NCBI GenBank assembly: GCA_910577475.1
Contig: CAJTLJ010000001.1
Location: forward strand, 189,643 to 253,642
Reading direction: 5' to 3'
Source of the DNA: an uncultured Alistipes sp.
GTDB taxonomy: Bacteria > Bacteroidota > Bacteroidia > Bacteroidales > Rikenellaceae
Length of the DNA stretch: 64,000 bases
Both the position numbers and the translations under genes were made by a program. Of this stretch, positions 35,181 through 45,041 are shown piece after piece (position 1 is the stretch's first letter; each line of letters starts with the position of its first letter). Under the pieces are notes generated by a model. That model saw only the letters and a list, made by a program, of their open reading frames with translations. It made no database searches and was not told where the DNA came from.

Positions 35181-35325
35181 GATTAAGCAAATGCAGGAGA
35201 AAATCGATGCAGGCATTTTGCTTGCCCAAAAGCGTCTGATTGAAAAGACCAAGAAGGAGGACGGAGAACTGGTTGTCGTGCGCGACGGAAAGGTCGTGCG
35301 CATCAAGGCCCGCGATCTGAAATAG
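35167..35325 (+). CDS. 52-residue partner of the zeta-type toxin
   Basis: A short gene, 52 codons, starting inside the toxin's end (ATG at 35167, toxin stop at 35180). The product starts MSEIEIKQMQEKIDAGILLA and ends RIKARDLK: a charged helix followed by a basic strand-rich tail (GELVVVRDGKVVRIKA). The overlap implies translational coupling, as in toxin-antitoxin pairs. An antitoxin role is inference; I do not recognise the sequence. Confidence 0.65.
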   Translation: MSEIEIKQMQEKIDAGILLAQKRLIEKTKKEDGELVVVRDGKVVRIKARDLK

Positions 35326-35418
35326 GAATTTTGGGTCGGTTGTCCGAATGAATAATCCCCGGCATTTTTGGATGTCGGGGATTCACTTTTCAATTTTGAT
35401 CGGGTAGGCGGACGGCGT

Positions 35419-35437
35419 GTGGTACACAAGTGGAACA
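35419..35437 (+). repeat. Tandem 8-bp repeat near the right element end
   Basis: GTGGTACA-CAA-GTGGAACA, one base different from 25946-25964 at the left end, in the same orientation. Confidence 0.55.
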
Positions 35438-35557
35438 CGCAAAATCGCAACAACTCCCGATAATGGCAAACTGCAACTCTTTGAGTGCGTGGAAAATCCG
35501 CTGGAATATAGTTCGTTAAATTTATTGGAAAAAGTAAAATTTAATTCTGGGGGGGGG

Positions 35558-35592
35558 TGTCGCAAGTTCGAATCTTGTCATCCCGACTAACC
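35558..35592 (+). repeat. attR: copy of the tRNA-Pro 3' end
   Basis: 35 bp identical to 25844-25878, preceded by CTGGGGGGGG that recalls the anticodon loop but with no complete tRNA. Confidence 0.9.
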
Positions 35593-35593
35593 A

Positions 35594-35627
35594 AAAGCCT
35601 TGATATTCAGCTGAATATCAAGGCTTT
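35594..35627. terminator. 34-bp perfect palindrome, original tRNA-Pro terminator
   Basis: AAAGCCTTGATATTCAG and its exact complement, directly after attR, then ATTCTT. It shares TTGATATTC with the terminator at 25881, so the element replaced one terminator with a similar one. Confidence 0.7.
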
Positions 35628-35657
35628 ATTCTTACATCACAAACACCCCTATCCGAC

Positions 35658-37073
35658 TTATTCTTTCTCGACAATCGGATTCAGCAAATCGATAGCATTC
35701 ACGATATGACTCCAGTACGCTCCACGATAACGGTCATAATTATAGTTGATAGCCTTAGCCAATCTAGCATTATCGACATAATCGATATCGAAAGTCAGCT
35801 TGATTTCATCCGGAGTCCGCCCCTCCGATATGATCTCCAACGAGCGTCCCGTCCGTTCAAAACTTTGGGCATAACAATAAAATATCTCCGCCAACCCCCA
35901 AAGAGCTGCTTTTTGAGCATATCGAGTCGGCTCCTGAAACATTTCCGTCGGAAATATTTGAGGAATACGATCCGCTATCTCCTGAACAGAAAGTTGTTTT
36001 CTGGTAATTTGGAAATAAAATCGAGGATCGACCGATCTGATATAGACAAGCATGAGCATTGACTGAGGAAATACATACTGATTGCAGGCGCATGATGACA
36101 GCACCAACCGAGCATGTACAAACAACTTCTCGACCTGCCGCAAGGAAAGATTCTTCGCCTTGACGATCTCTTTAGCACATTTTAAAAAACGATCCGAATC
36201 ATCCAGAAATTCAGCATACGGACGACGGTCTATATCTTCAAGAAACAGCTGGAAACCGAAATATTCATAGAGATATTTGCAATACGATTCGACATCGGGC
36301 TCCGGCAGCAGGTATTCTACGTCGATAAACCGGCGCAGATACTCCTCCGCATCAATTAAGTCGCTGCCATAATGCCCTCGTATTGCATTACATAGCTGCA
36401 CCTTGTCAATGGACAATACAAAAACGATCCCTTTTATAGAGAAAAAGTGCTTGATCCGCTCCAAGATCTCGACCGCATAATCCGGACGACATCTATCCAA
36501 TTCATCCACGATGAAAACGAGCGGCTTATTCGGGACAGACGCCTCAATAAAATCGGACAGTTCCTTTTTGAAAGCTACGAGTTTGTTTCTTTTATTTTCA
36601 TACTCGGCAACTTCTGTCTTGAATATCTCCGCACCTACCTCAAGAACATCTTTAGCGACTTCCGCCACTGCCTCTCCGCAGTAATGCTTCACGATCCCTT
36701 TGGTTAACGCCGGAATAGCCTTGACGGCAATCTTGCTTCCTATATCCAATATCGAATCTAACGTTTTGGCGGTCTCGGTCGTCTTCAGCCGTTGCAACTC
36801 TCCCAGCAATGCGACCATCGGATCGGATATAAAATCGTTCTCCCAAGCATTGAAATAGATCGACTTTATATTCTGCTGTTTCAAATATGCCGCCCACATT
36901 TTCACAAATGTGGATTTTCCAGTCCCCCACGCACCGTTAACAGATAAAACGAAGCCATCCGCATAATTTTTTACAATCTGCGTCAATATCTCCGCATTGG
37001 GTTTGCGGTTCAATCGGCAATTGACAAATGGATTATCCGTAGGAACGGAAAGGTCGGAATGTCTGTATTTCAT
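35658..37073 (-). CDS. KAP-family P-loop NTPase
   Basis: 471 residues. Walker A is NGAWGTGKSTFVK (about residues 46-58) and Walker B is VFIVDELDRCRPDYAVEILE (about 192-211), both typical of KAP NTPases. The KAP insertion between them is short and no clear membrane helix is seen, so this is probably a soluble form. KAP NTPases occur scattered on mobile and defence loci; no partner gene is visible here. It lies just outside attR, alone, AT-richer than core genes, suggesting separate acquisition. Function cannot be stated. Confidence 0.85.
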   Translation of the reverse strand: MKYRHSDLSVPTDNPFVNCRLNRKPNAEILTQIVKNYADGFVLSVNGAWGTGKSTFVKMWAAYLKQQNIKSIYFNAWENDFISDPMVALLGELQRLKTTETAKTLDSILDIGSKIAVKAIPALTKGIVKHYCGEAVAEVAKDVLEVGAEIFKTEVAEYENKRNKLVAFKKELSDFIEASVPNKPLVFIVDELDRCRPDYAVEILERIKHFFSIKGIVFVLSIDKVQLCNAIRGHYGSDLIDAEEYLRRFIDVEYLLPEPDVESYCKYLYEYFGFQLFLEDIDRRPYAEFLDDSDRFLKCAKEIVKAKNLSLRQVEKLFVHARLVLSSCACNQYVFPQSMLMLVYIRSVDPRFYFQITRKQLSVQEIADRIPQIFPTEMFQEPTRYAQKAALWGLAEIFYCYAQSFERTGRSLEIISEGRTPDEIKLTFDIDYVDNARLAKAINYNYDRYRGAYWSHIVNAIDLLNPIVEKE

Positions 37074-37195
37074 ATTGCATCATATTTTAAACAAAGATAA
37101 TGGAATATATTGCAACTTAACATGTTTTTTTAAAAAAAATACCTGAGAAATTGATAGCATGGCATCTCCCTTACGGTTTGAGCAACAACGAAAAT

Positions 37196-37231
37196 GCGGA
37201 AAAAGCGTCCAGAAAATCTGAACGCTTTTTA
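37196..37231 (-). terminator. Terminator after tRNA-His
   Basis: AAAAAGCGT / ACGCTTTTT stem around a 13-nt loop, 5 bp after the tRNA on the minus strand. Confidence 0.75.
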
Positions 37232-37235
37232 AGGG

Positions 37236-37310
37236 GGTGGAAGATGGGATTCGAACCCACGACCTTCGGAACCACAATCCGTCACTCTAACCGACTGAGC
37301 TACATCCACC
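37236..37310 (-). tRNA. tRNA-His (GTG)
   Basis: Starts GGTGGATG with the extra G-1 typical of tRNA-His, anticodon loop TTGTGGT with anticodon GTG, T loop TTCGAAT. The acceptor stem has one T-T mismatch (position 6-67). CCA is not encoded. Confidence 0.93.
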
Positions 37311-37406
37311 ATATCGATCGGCTTCGCCAACCGAGGTGCAAATGTAAGGCATTTTTTCGTTCCGTGCAAAAAAATCGCAAGAAAAATGAACCGAACAGGC
37401 GAAAAA

Positions 37407-37419
37407 TGACAAAATGTCA
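37407..37419 (+). promoter_or_regulatory. Inverted repeat upstream of groES
   Basis: TGACAAAATGTCA, a 5-bp palindrome with a 3-nt centre, 67 bp before the sigma-54-like promoter; a second CTGACAG half-site lies near 37437. Possible operator; no CIRCE element is present. Confidence 0.3.
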
Positions 37420-37473
37420 GGCTTCGCGCGGGATTTCTGACAGAAAATCCTGCCAAAAGGACCGATAAACCGT

Positions 37474-37490
37474 TTGGCATATCTCTTGAT
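37474..37490 (+). promoter_or_regulatory. Sigma-54-like -24/-12 promoter of groESL
   Basis: TTGGCATATCTCTTGAT matches the consensus YTGGCACG-N4-TTGCW with the GG and TG at the obligatory spacing. No good TAnnTTTG promoter is found between it and groES (start 37571). Confidence 0.5.
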
Positions 37491-37570
37491 AAAATGGGAG
37501 GTGTCGGCTCTCGTAAGAACCACACAGCGAACAGAAAAGAGATATTCAACAATAACTAAAAAGAAAAGCT

Positions 37571-37840
37571 ATGAACGTAAAACCGTTAGCAGACCGGGTG
37601 TTGATCCTGCCCAACCCCGCAGAGGAGAAGACCGCAGGAGGTCTGTTCATTCCCGACACCGCCAAGGAGAAGCCGCTGGCAGGCAAGGTAATCGCCGCAG
37701 GTCCCGGCACCTCGGAGGTGAAGATGGAGGTAAAGGCCGGCGATCAGGTGCTCTACGGCAAGTATGCCGGCACGGAGATTCAGATCGATGGGGTGGACTA
37801 CCTCATCATGAAGCAGAGCGACATTCTGGCAATCATCTAA
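37571..37840 (+). CDS. groES: Co-chaperonin GroES
   Basis: Heptameric lid of the GroEL chamber. 89 residues, start MNVKPLADRVLI, with the mobile loop (PAEEKTAGGLFIPDTAKEKP, about residues 16-35) and the C-terminal YLIMKQSDILAII. 27 bp upstream of groEL in the usual operon. Confidence 0.97.
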   Translation: MNVKPLADRVLILPNPAEEKTAGGLFIPDTAKEKPLAGKVIAAGPGTSEVKMEVKAGDQVLYGKYAGTEIQIDGVDYLIMKQSDILAII

Positions 37841-37867
37841 TTCGAAACTTTTCAAGCGTAAACGACA

Positions 37868-39499
<1,632 letters not shown>

Positions 39500-39541
39500 T
39501 GAATTCCGATTTATAAGCGGTCTCTTCCGCACATCATTCGC

Positions 39542-39585
39542 GCGGGGTGAATGGGACGTACGCAAGTACTACCCATCCACCCCGC
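39542..39585 (+). terminator. Hairpin after groEL
   Basis: GCGGGGTG/CACCCCGC outer stem with inner ATGGG/CCCAT and TAC/GTA pairs. No T run follows, so termination may need Rho or the hairpin may only stabilise the mRNA. Confidence 0.5.
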
Positions 39586-39603
39586 TCTTCGTGATGCACG
39601 AAA

Positions 39604-39708
39604 TAGCCTCGCCTAAAATCAAAATTCACACATCCGGTTTAACAAAATCTATCCCGAGATCATTCGAAATTTTTCTCGCGAAGATAGCCACGCCTAAAAT
39701 CAGAATTC
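39604..39708 (+). repeat. Two 24-bp direct repeats
   Basis: 39604-39627 and 39685-39708 (TAGCC(T/A)CGCCTAAAATCA(A/G)AATTC) differ at two positions. The gap 39500-39868 otherwise holds no gene. Confidence 0.5.
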
Positions 39709-39717
39709 GATCAATAC

Positions 39718-39748
39718 GTCATCCCGAGCGAAGTCGGGGGATCTCGAC
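39718..39748 (+). repeat. Half copy of the dispersed palindromic repeat
   Basis: Starts GTCATCCCGAGCGAAGTCGG and ends ATCTCGAC, the arm type seen in the repeats at 62.2-63.5 kb; the second arm is absent. Confidence 0.5.
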
Positions 39749-39815
39749 GTATCACGGCGCACGCCCATCGGAAGCCGCAAGATTACCCATCCCGAACAGA
39801 ACCGGCGTATATAAT

Positions 39816-39849
39816 AAGGAGCTGTCCGAAATTCATCGGACAGCTCCTT
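39816..39849. terminator. Terminator of the anti-sigma gene
   Basis: AAGGAGCTGTCCGA / TCGGACAGCTCCTT, a perfect 14-bp stem with a 6-nt loop. On the minus strand ATTATAT follows, so the T run is weak. Confidence 0.65.
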
Positions 39850-39868
39850 GTCGTATTTCGGCCGAAGA

Positions 39869-41161
39869 TCAGAATCCGCCGTCGACGACCCAGCTCTTTT
39901 CGGAGTTGTCGTTGCGCAGGGCCATCATCAGCCGGTCGGACTTGCCGTCGGCGCGCAGGATCTCGCAGGGGACGAAGACACCGGCGTAGTCGCCCGAACG
40001 GACCGGCTTGTCTACGGAGAGGATCACGGCCCCCTTGTAGACCGACTTCAGGAGTTCGCGCACCTGGGCGCCGTAGTAACAGAACGCCTCGTCGAGCAAG
40101 GTCTCGTCCCAGCTGTTCATCGCCTTCAGGATGCGGGTCGCAGCCTCCCGCGCAGAGATTCCGGCCAGGCGGTTGCCCGACGGCCCGCAGGAGAGATCGA
40201 TCCACTCGATCCCGCCGGGCACGGCCGTCAGCGCGGCCCGGTCGACCGGTTCGTCGTAAGCGATGCGGTCGCTCTCCAATAGGACGACCCGATCTCCGCC
40301 AGGCAGGAGCGCCGTGATGCGAACCTCCGTCAGCCGGCCGCTCGCCTTGTCGAAGCGGTACTCCCGAAGGGTGTTGGATTCGCTGATCGAACTATTGAGC
40401 GCATAATCGCTCTGCCGGAAATCGCCCTGTGCTGGCATTACCACCCGCAGGCGGACCGTCGGACCCTCTTCATCGACCTCATAGGCCGCCCCCTTCGTGC
40501 GGGCGGCGAGACGCTGTTCAGAGAGCATCAGCAAGCGGGGATCGAGCAGGATCTCCAACTCCTCCACGGCGTTGAGCCCACCGGTCGGGGCGAAGAAGCC
40601 CTGCCCGGCCTCGGGGCACCACATCCGGATTGTCCTACCGTCGTCGACCACGATCCGGCCCGGCTTTTCCACACGCCAGCGGAGCGTGTCGCCGTATTCG
40701 ACCGTCACGGTGTGCGGTACGAAATCGAGCCTCGGATCGGTAAAGGAGAAGTTCTCGTGCGGCCGGGTGCGGACCCACAGCTCCATCCGGAAGGTGCGCA
40801 GGTCGCTCATGGCGGCCACAGCATTGCCGAAATACTTGCGGGCGGCATAGGCCGGAGTGCGGAGCGAGAGGGTGACGGCCACGACCACCACAGCGGCTGC
40901 GGCGATGGAGCCGACCCAGCGGAGGATGCGGCGGGGTGACGGACGCGAGGGGGCCGTGCGGGCCGCAGCGAGGATCCGAGCATCGAAGTCGGGCGACGGT
41001 TCCACGACGCTGCGGGGCGTCACGGCATCCAGCACCCTGCGGGCGGTCTGAAGTTCGGCGGCGCAGACAGGACACGAGGCAAGGTGTTTACGCATCGGCT
41101 CGGACATGGGCTCGCCACCGGCGAAATCGGCTATTCTCTCTTTGAAATCGTTGCAATTCAT
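39869..41161 (-). CDS. Anti-sigma factor with zinc-finger and large periplasmic domain
   Basis: 430 residues. An N-terminal ZAS/zf-HC2 domain with HLASCPVC (H-x3-C-x2-C, about residues 26-33), one membrane helix (about 82-102) and about 330 periplasmic residues that resemble outer-membrane-lipoprotein sorting-type beta domains (YGDTLRWRVEKPGRIVVDDG). It would hold the ECF sigma factor, encoded 13 bp upstream, at the membrane. The C-terminal signal domain is much larger than in simple anti-sigma factors. The ligand is unknown. Confidence 0.8.
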   Translation of the reverse strand: MNCNDFKERIADFAGGEPMSEPMRKHLASCPVCAAELQTARRVLDAVTPRSVVEPSPDFDARILAAARTAPSRPSPRRILRWVGSIAAAAVVVVAVTLSLRTPAYAARKYFGNAVAAMSDLRTFRMELWVRTRPHENFSFTDPRLDFVPHTVTVEYGDTLRWRVEKPGRIVVDDGRTIRMWCPEAGQGFFAPTGGLNAVEELEILLDPRLLMLSEQRLAARTKGAAYEVDEEGPTVRLRVVMPAQGDFRQSDYALNSSISESNTLREYRFDKASGRLTEVRITALLPGGDRVVLLESDRIAYDEPVDRAALTAVPGGIEWIDLSCGPSGNRLAGISAREAATRILKAMNSWDETLLDEAFCYYGAQVRELLKSVYKGAVILSVDKPVRSGDYAGVFVPCEILRADGKSDRLMMALRNDNSEKSWVVDGGF

Positions 41162-41174
41162 CGTTTTTTCGTTT

Positions 41175-41675
41175 TTACAGATTCAACATCTTTTTCAGAT
41201 TTCCAATACCGGCAGCGAAGCGGGACTTGACAGTCGTCGCAGGGCAGTCGAGCACCTCGGCGATCTCGGTAAAGCGGAGCGAGGAGTAGACATGCAGGCG
41301 GATCGCCTCGGCCTGAGCGGCAGGAAGGTCGCCCAGCAGCGCTTCGATCCGGGCAGCCTCCTCAAGCGCCTCCCGATCCTCGGCAGGATAAGCCCCGTTC
41401 GGATCGATCGGTTCGAGACGGGGTGCGCTCCGCCTGCGGCGCAAACGGTCGTTGCAGCCGTTCACCGTGATCCGGAAGAGGTAGGCTTCGGGCTGACGAA
41501 CCGAGCCGGACGCCAGCGCGGCGAACCGCAGAAAGGCCTCCGACACGACATCCTCCGCCTCCTCGCGGGAACCCAACCGGAAAAAGGCGAAGCGGAAAAG
41601 TCGTCCGCGACACTGCTCCACCAGTCGCTCAAGCTCCACGCAAAAATCTGTTCTCTGGTATTCCATGTTTTTCAA
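41175..41675 (-). CDS. ECF-family RNA polymerase sigma factor
   Basis: 166 residues; sigma-2 region (RLFRFAFFRLGSREEAEDVV, about 23-42) and sigma-4 region with the helix-turn-helix LRFTEIAEVLDCPATTVKSR (about 134-153). Start MKNMEYQ at 41675 or MEYQ at 41666. Two-gene operon with its anti-sigma factor. Targets cannot be deduced. Confidence 0.92.
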   Translation of the reverse strand: MKNMEYQRTDFCVELERLVEQCRGRLFRFAFFRLGSREEAEDVVSEAFLRFAALASGSVRQPEAYLFRITVNGCNDRLRRRRSAPRLEPIDPNGAYPAEDREALEEAARIEALLGDLPAAQAEAIRLHVYSSLRFTEIAEVLDCPATTVKSRFAAGIGNLKKMLNL

Positions 41676-41740
41676 GTTTTGGTTTTAACGCGCGTTTCGA
41701 TTCTAAAGACGCAAGACCGAAGGAAACGACGACGAAAACG

Positions 41741-41772
41741 ATAAAAAAAAGCGTGAAAAAAATTCACGCTTT
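41741..41772 (-). terminator. Terminator of the bamD-recN operon
   Basis: Minus strand AAAGCGTGAA/TTCACGCTTT stem followed by a run of T, 20 bp after recN. Confidence 0.85.
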
Positions 41773-41793
41773 CATCTCTACGGCTCTTTATCC

Positions 41794-43437
41794 TCACCCC
41801 TTCAGCAGGATCTGCGCCTGCTCCAGGGCTGCGGCGGTCACCTCGGCACCGGACAGCATCTTGGCAATCTCTTGGGTGCGCTCCTCGGCCGAGAGCCTGC
41901 GCAGCCGGGTGCGGCCCTGCTCCTTGTAGACCACGAAATGAGAACGGCCCTTCGATGCGACCTGCGGCAGATGGGTGATATCGACCACCTGCATGGATTC
42001 GGACAAACTGCTGATGATCTGCCCCATCGCATCGGCGATACGCCCCGACACGCCCGTGTCTATCTCGTCGAAAAGGATGGTCGGCAGCTGCATCCGCTTC
42101 GCCAGCAGCACCTTGATGGCCAACATGACACGCGACAGCTCACCGCCCGAAGCGATTCTCTCGACCGGCTGCGGGGCTGCTGTCCGGTTCGAAGAGAAGA
42201 GATAGCGCACCTCGTCGCCTCCGGAAGGGGTCAGCGACCCGCTCTCCGTGAGCGAAATCCGGAAAACCGTCTCGGCCATCCCCAGCGACTGCAAGGTCGC
42301 AAGGACGCTCTTCTCGAAAACCGGCACCACCTTCGCCCGGGCATCGTGCAGGCGGTCAGCCAGTTCCCGGGCCCTCCGCTCCGCCGCCGCCAGCGCCTCG
42401 CGGGCCGCATCGAGCGCCTCGTCGCCGTGGACGATCGCATCCAGCTGCGCCGCATAGCGGTCGCGCACGGCAATCAGTTCCTCCAGATCAGCGGCCCGGT
42501 GCTTCCGGATCAGCGAATAGAGCGTAGCCAGCCGGTCGTCCACCGTCTGCAACCGGGCGGGGTCGGCCTCCACGCGCTCGCAGGCCACGGCGACCGTACT
42601 CTGTATGTCCTTCAGCTCCTGCAAGGCGGAATGCAGCCTCTCGCCCCACTCTGCCGCCGCCGGATACTGCTCCCGAATATGCGACAAGGCCGTCTCCGAG
42701 GCCTTCAGCTGCGGCAGGATACCCGTCTGCTCGTCGTCCAGCGCCCGCTGGAGAGTTCCCAGCGCCTCGCCGATCCGGTCGGCATGGGCCAGCACGGCCT
42801 GCTCCTGCTCCAGTTCGGCGACCTCCCCTTCGCGGAGCTTCGCCGACACCAGCTCTTCGACCTGAAAACGAAGCCACTCTTCGTCGCGGCGCCCCGCCTC
42901 GGCCGCTTCGCACAGCACTTCCAGTTCGCGCCTCGTCCGCCCCGCCTCGGCATAGGCCCCGGCATATTCGGCACGCAGCGCCCCGTTGCCGCCCAGCGTA
43001 TCGAGCGCCTCGGTGCGGAACGCCTCCGACGAGAGGATCAGGTTCTGATGCTGGGAGTGGATATCGAGCAGGCGCCCGCCCAGCTCCTTCACCGTGGCGA
43101 GCGGTGCGGGCAGGTCGCCCACGAACGAACGGCTCTTGCCGGCCGGCGTGATGATGCGTCGCAGGACGACCTCTTCGTCGTAGTCCAGCTCGTGCTCCTC
43201 GAAAAAAGGCTCCAGACCGAGCCCCCGGAGCGAGAACAGCCCCTCCACGACGCAGTTTTTCGCAGCATCCTTCATGGCCGAACCGTCGTTCTTGTTACCC
43301 AGCAGCAACCCCAGTGCCCCCAGCAGAATCGACTTGCCGGCACCCGTTTCACCCGTTATGATGTTCAGATGCTCGTCCAGCTCCAGTTCGAGGTGGTCGA
43401 TCAGCGCGTAATTTTCAACCGTCAGACGTCGTAACAT
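41794..43437 (-). CDS. recN: DNA repair protein RecN
   Basis: SMC-like ATPase of double-strand break repair. 547 residues: Walker A GETGAGKSILLGALG (about 29-43), long coiled-coil arms (about 150-370), ABC signature ASGGELSRVMLAIK and Walker B TILFDEIDTGVSG. Length normal. 7 bp after coaBC, last gene of the operon. Confidence 0.96.
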   Translation of the reverse strand: MLRRLTVENYALIDHLELELDEHLNIITGETGAGKSILLGALGLLLGNKNDGSAMKDAAKNCVVEGLFSLRGLGLEPFFEEHELDYDEEVVLRRIITPAGKSRSFVGDLPAPLATVKELGGRLLDIHSQHQNLILSSEAFRTEALDTLGGNGALRAEYAGAYAEAGRTRRELEVLCEAAEAGRRDEEWLRFQVEELVSAKLREGEVAELEQEQAVLAHADRIGEALGTLQRALDDEQTGILPQLKASETALSHIREQYPAAAEWGERLHSALQELKDIQSTVAVACERVEADPARLQTVDDRLATLYSLIRKHRAADLEELIAVRDRYAAQLDAIVHGDEALDAAREALAAAERRARELADRLHDARAKVVPVFEKSVLATLQSLGMAETVFRISLTESGSLTPSGGDEVRYLFSSNRTAAPQPVERIASGGELSRVMLAIKVLLAKRMQLPTILFDEIDTGVSGRIADAMGQIISSLSESMQVVDITHLPQVASKGRSHFVVYKEQGRTRLRRLSAEERTQEIAKMLSGAEVTAAALEQAQILLKG

Positions 43438-43444
43438 AATCCGA

Positions 43445-44641
43445 TCATTTCAACAACAGGGACTCCATCCGGTCGACGATCCGCGCCGCCACCTCGCTCT
43501 TCGGCATCAGGGGAAGCCGCTCGGCGCCCGACCGGTCGATCAGCGTCACCCGGTTCGTATCCACACCGAAGCCGGCACCGGCATCGCGCAACGAATTCAA
43601 TACGATGAAGTCCAGATTTTTCTTTTCCAGTTTCGCGGCGGCATGCTCCCCCTCGTGGTCGGTCTCCAGCGCGAAGCCCACCAGCAGACGTCCGCCCTTG
43701 CGGCGTCCCAGCTCGGTGGCGATATCGCGCGTGCGCTTCAGGGGAATCGACAGATCGTCGTCGCTCTTCTTGATCTTTCGGTCGGCCACCGCCGCCGGGG
43801 TATAGTCGGCCACGGCTGCGCACATCACGCCGCCGTCGGCTCCTTCGAAAGCCGCCACGGCAGCCTCGTACATCTCGGCCGCGGTCTCCACCTCCACCCG
43901 CTCGACCCCCTGCGGGACGGACAACTGCGTCCGTCCGCTGACAAGCGTCACGCCGGCACCCCGCCGGGCCAATTCCGCCGCCAGGGCATACCCCATCTTG
44001 CCGGTCGACCGGTTGGTGATGTAGCGCACGGGGTCTATCGGCTCGATGGTCGCCCCCGCCGTCACGACGAAGCGTTTACCGCTCAGGCTCTTTTTTTTTT
44101 CGTCGAAGAGCCCTTCGACGAAGGCTGCGATCCGCTCGGGCTCGGCCATGCGGCCCTTGCCCTCCAGCCCGCTCGCCAACTCGCCGCTGTCGGGCTCGAC
44201 CACGGCGACGCCGCGCCGGCGCAGCGTCTGCAGATTCTCCTGCGTCGCCGTATGAGCATACATGTCCAGGTCCATCGCCGGAGCGACCGCCACCGGACAA
44301 CGGGCCGAAAGATAGCTCGTCAGCAGCAGGTTGTCGGCGATGCCGTGCGTCATCTTCGCCAGCGTATTGGCCGTAGCCGGAGCGATGAGCATCAGATCGG
44401 CCCACTCGCCCAGCTTGACGTGCGAATTCCAGGCTCCGTTCTCCGGGTCGAAGAACTCCACCAAAATGGGACGGCGCGACAGGGTCGCCATCGTCAGGGG
44501 GGTGATGAATTGTTTGGCCAGCGGGGTCATGACGACCTGCACCTCGGCGCCGGCCTTTACCAGCAGACGGCAGAGCGCCGCCGCCTTATAGGCCGCGATG
44601 CCCCCCGTGATTCCCAGCAGAATGTGTTTTCCCGATAACAT
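43445..44641 (-). CDS. coaBC: Bifunctional phosphopantothenoylcysteine decarboxylase/synthase
   Basis: Two steps of coenzyme A synthesis. 398 residues. The N-terminal CoaC flavoprotein half has LLGITGGIAAYKAA (about 7-20), the catalytic His in AWNSHVKL, PATANTLAKMTHGIADNLL and APAMDLDMY. The C-terminal CoaB half starts near 190 (VTAGATIEPIDPVRYITNRS) and has the CTP-binding KKNLDFIVLNSL segment. In many Bacteroidota a DUF4835 gene separates coaBC and recN; here they are adjacent. Confidence 0.95.
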   Translation of the reverse strand: MLSGKHILLGITGGIAAYKAAALCRLLVKAGAEVQVVMTPLAKQFITPLTMATLSRRPILVEFFDPENGAWNSHVKLGEWADLMLIAPATANTLAKMTHGIADNLLLTSYLSARCPVAVAPAMDLDMYAHTATQENLQTLRRRGVAVVEPDSGELASGLEGKGRMAEPERIAAFVEGLFDEKKKSLSGKRFVVTAGATIEPIDPVRYITNRSTGKMGYALAAELARRGAGVTLVSGRTQLSVPQGVERVEVETAAEMYEAAVAAFEGADGGVMCAAVADYTPAAVADRKIKKSDDDLSIPLKRTRDIATELGRRKGGRLLVGFALETDHEGEHAAAKLEKKNLDFIVLNSLRDAGAGFGVDTNRVTLIDRSGAERLPLMPKSEVAARIVDRMESLLLK

Positions 44642-44717
44642 GATTCGGCATTTTTAACGGCGATATCCGGCAGTCGGAAAAACGGCCGGATATTTACCTT
44701 CGGATGAAAGCTCGCGG

Positions 44718-45038
44718 CTACTGGTTGGGAGCAGCCATCTTATAGTCGATCTCGCCGTCGAGGAACTCCTCGGTAGCGATGATGACGGGCTTCGGCAGAC
44801 GCTCGTAGTAACGGGAAATTTCGATCTGCTCGCGGTTCTCGAAGGTCTCCTCCATGGTGTCCGTAGGCGACGAGAAGTCGGACAACTTCCGGGTAAGCTC
44901 GGTCTTGAGCTCGGTCGAAATCTGGTTGGCACGACGTGCGATGATGTTCACCGTCTCGTAGATATTGCCGGTGTCCTTGTCCAAATCCACCAGCTTGCGG
45001 GTAATGGTGTTGTTGGGAATGTTCTTCTTGATCTCCAT
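44718..45038 (-). CDS. rpoZ: RNA polymerase omega-like subunit (Rpb6 type)
   Basis: 106 residues. The segment NIYETVNIIARRANQIS (about 25-41) matches the omega/Rpb6 core that clamps the C-terminus of beta-prime; the Bacteroidota form carries a longer C-terminus. 3 bp after bamD and 76 bp before coaBC, its usual place in this phylum. Confidence 0.88.
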   Translation of the reverse strand: MEIKKNIPNNTITRKLVDLDKDTGNIYETVNIIARRANQISTELKTELTRKLSDFSSPTDTMEETFENREQIEISRYYERLPKPVIIATEEFLDGEIDYKMAAPNQ

Positions 45039-45041
45039 GAT

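Larger units (their letters stand above)
25844..35592. mobile_element. Integrated element in tRNA-Pro (about 9.7 kb)
   Basis: Bounded by the 35-bp att repeats and visibly AT-richer than the flanks. It carries a Bacteroidota tyrosine integrase (frameshifted), an excisionase-like protein, a DUF6291 protein and a BT4734/VirE-N primase-like protein, as in mobilisable or phage-satellite-like islands. Cargo is a six-gene operon of small membrane proteins led by RNA R2, a restriction endonuclease and a zeta-type toxin. No capsid, relaxase or type IV secretion gene is seen, so it could not transfer alone. Three genes carry frameshifts, suggesting it is no longer mobile by itself. Confidence 0.88.

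Noticed and set aside
37407..37419. CIRCE element for HrcA before groES
   Set aside because: Only a 5-bp palindrome; the CIRCE sequence TTAGCACTC-N9-GAGTGCTAA is not present.
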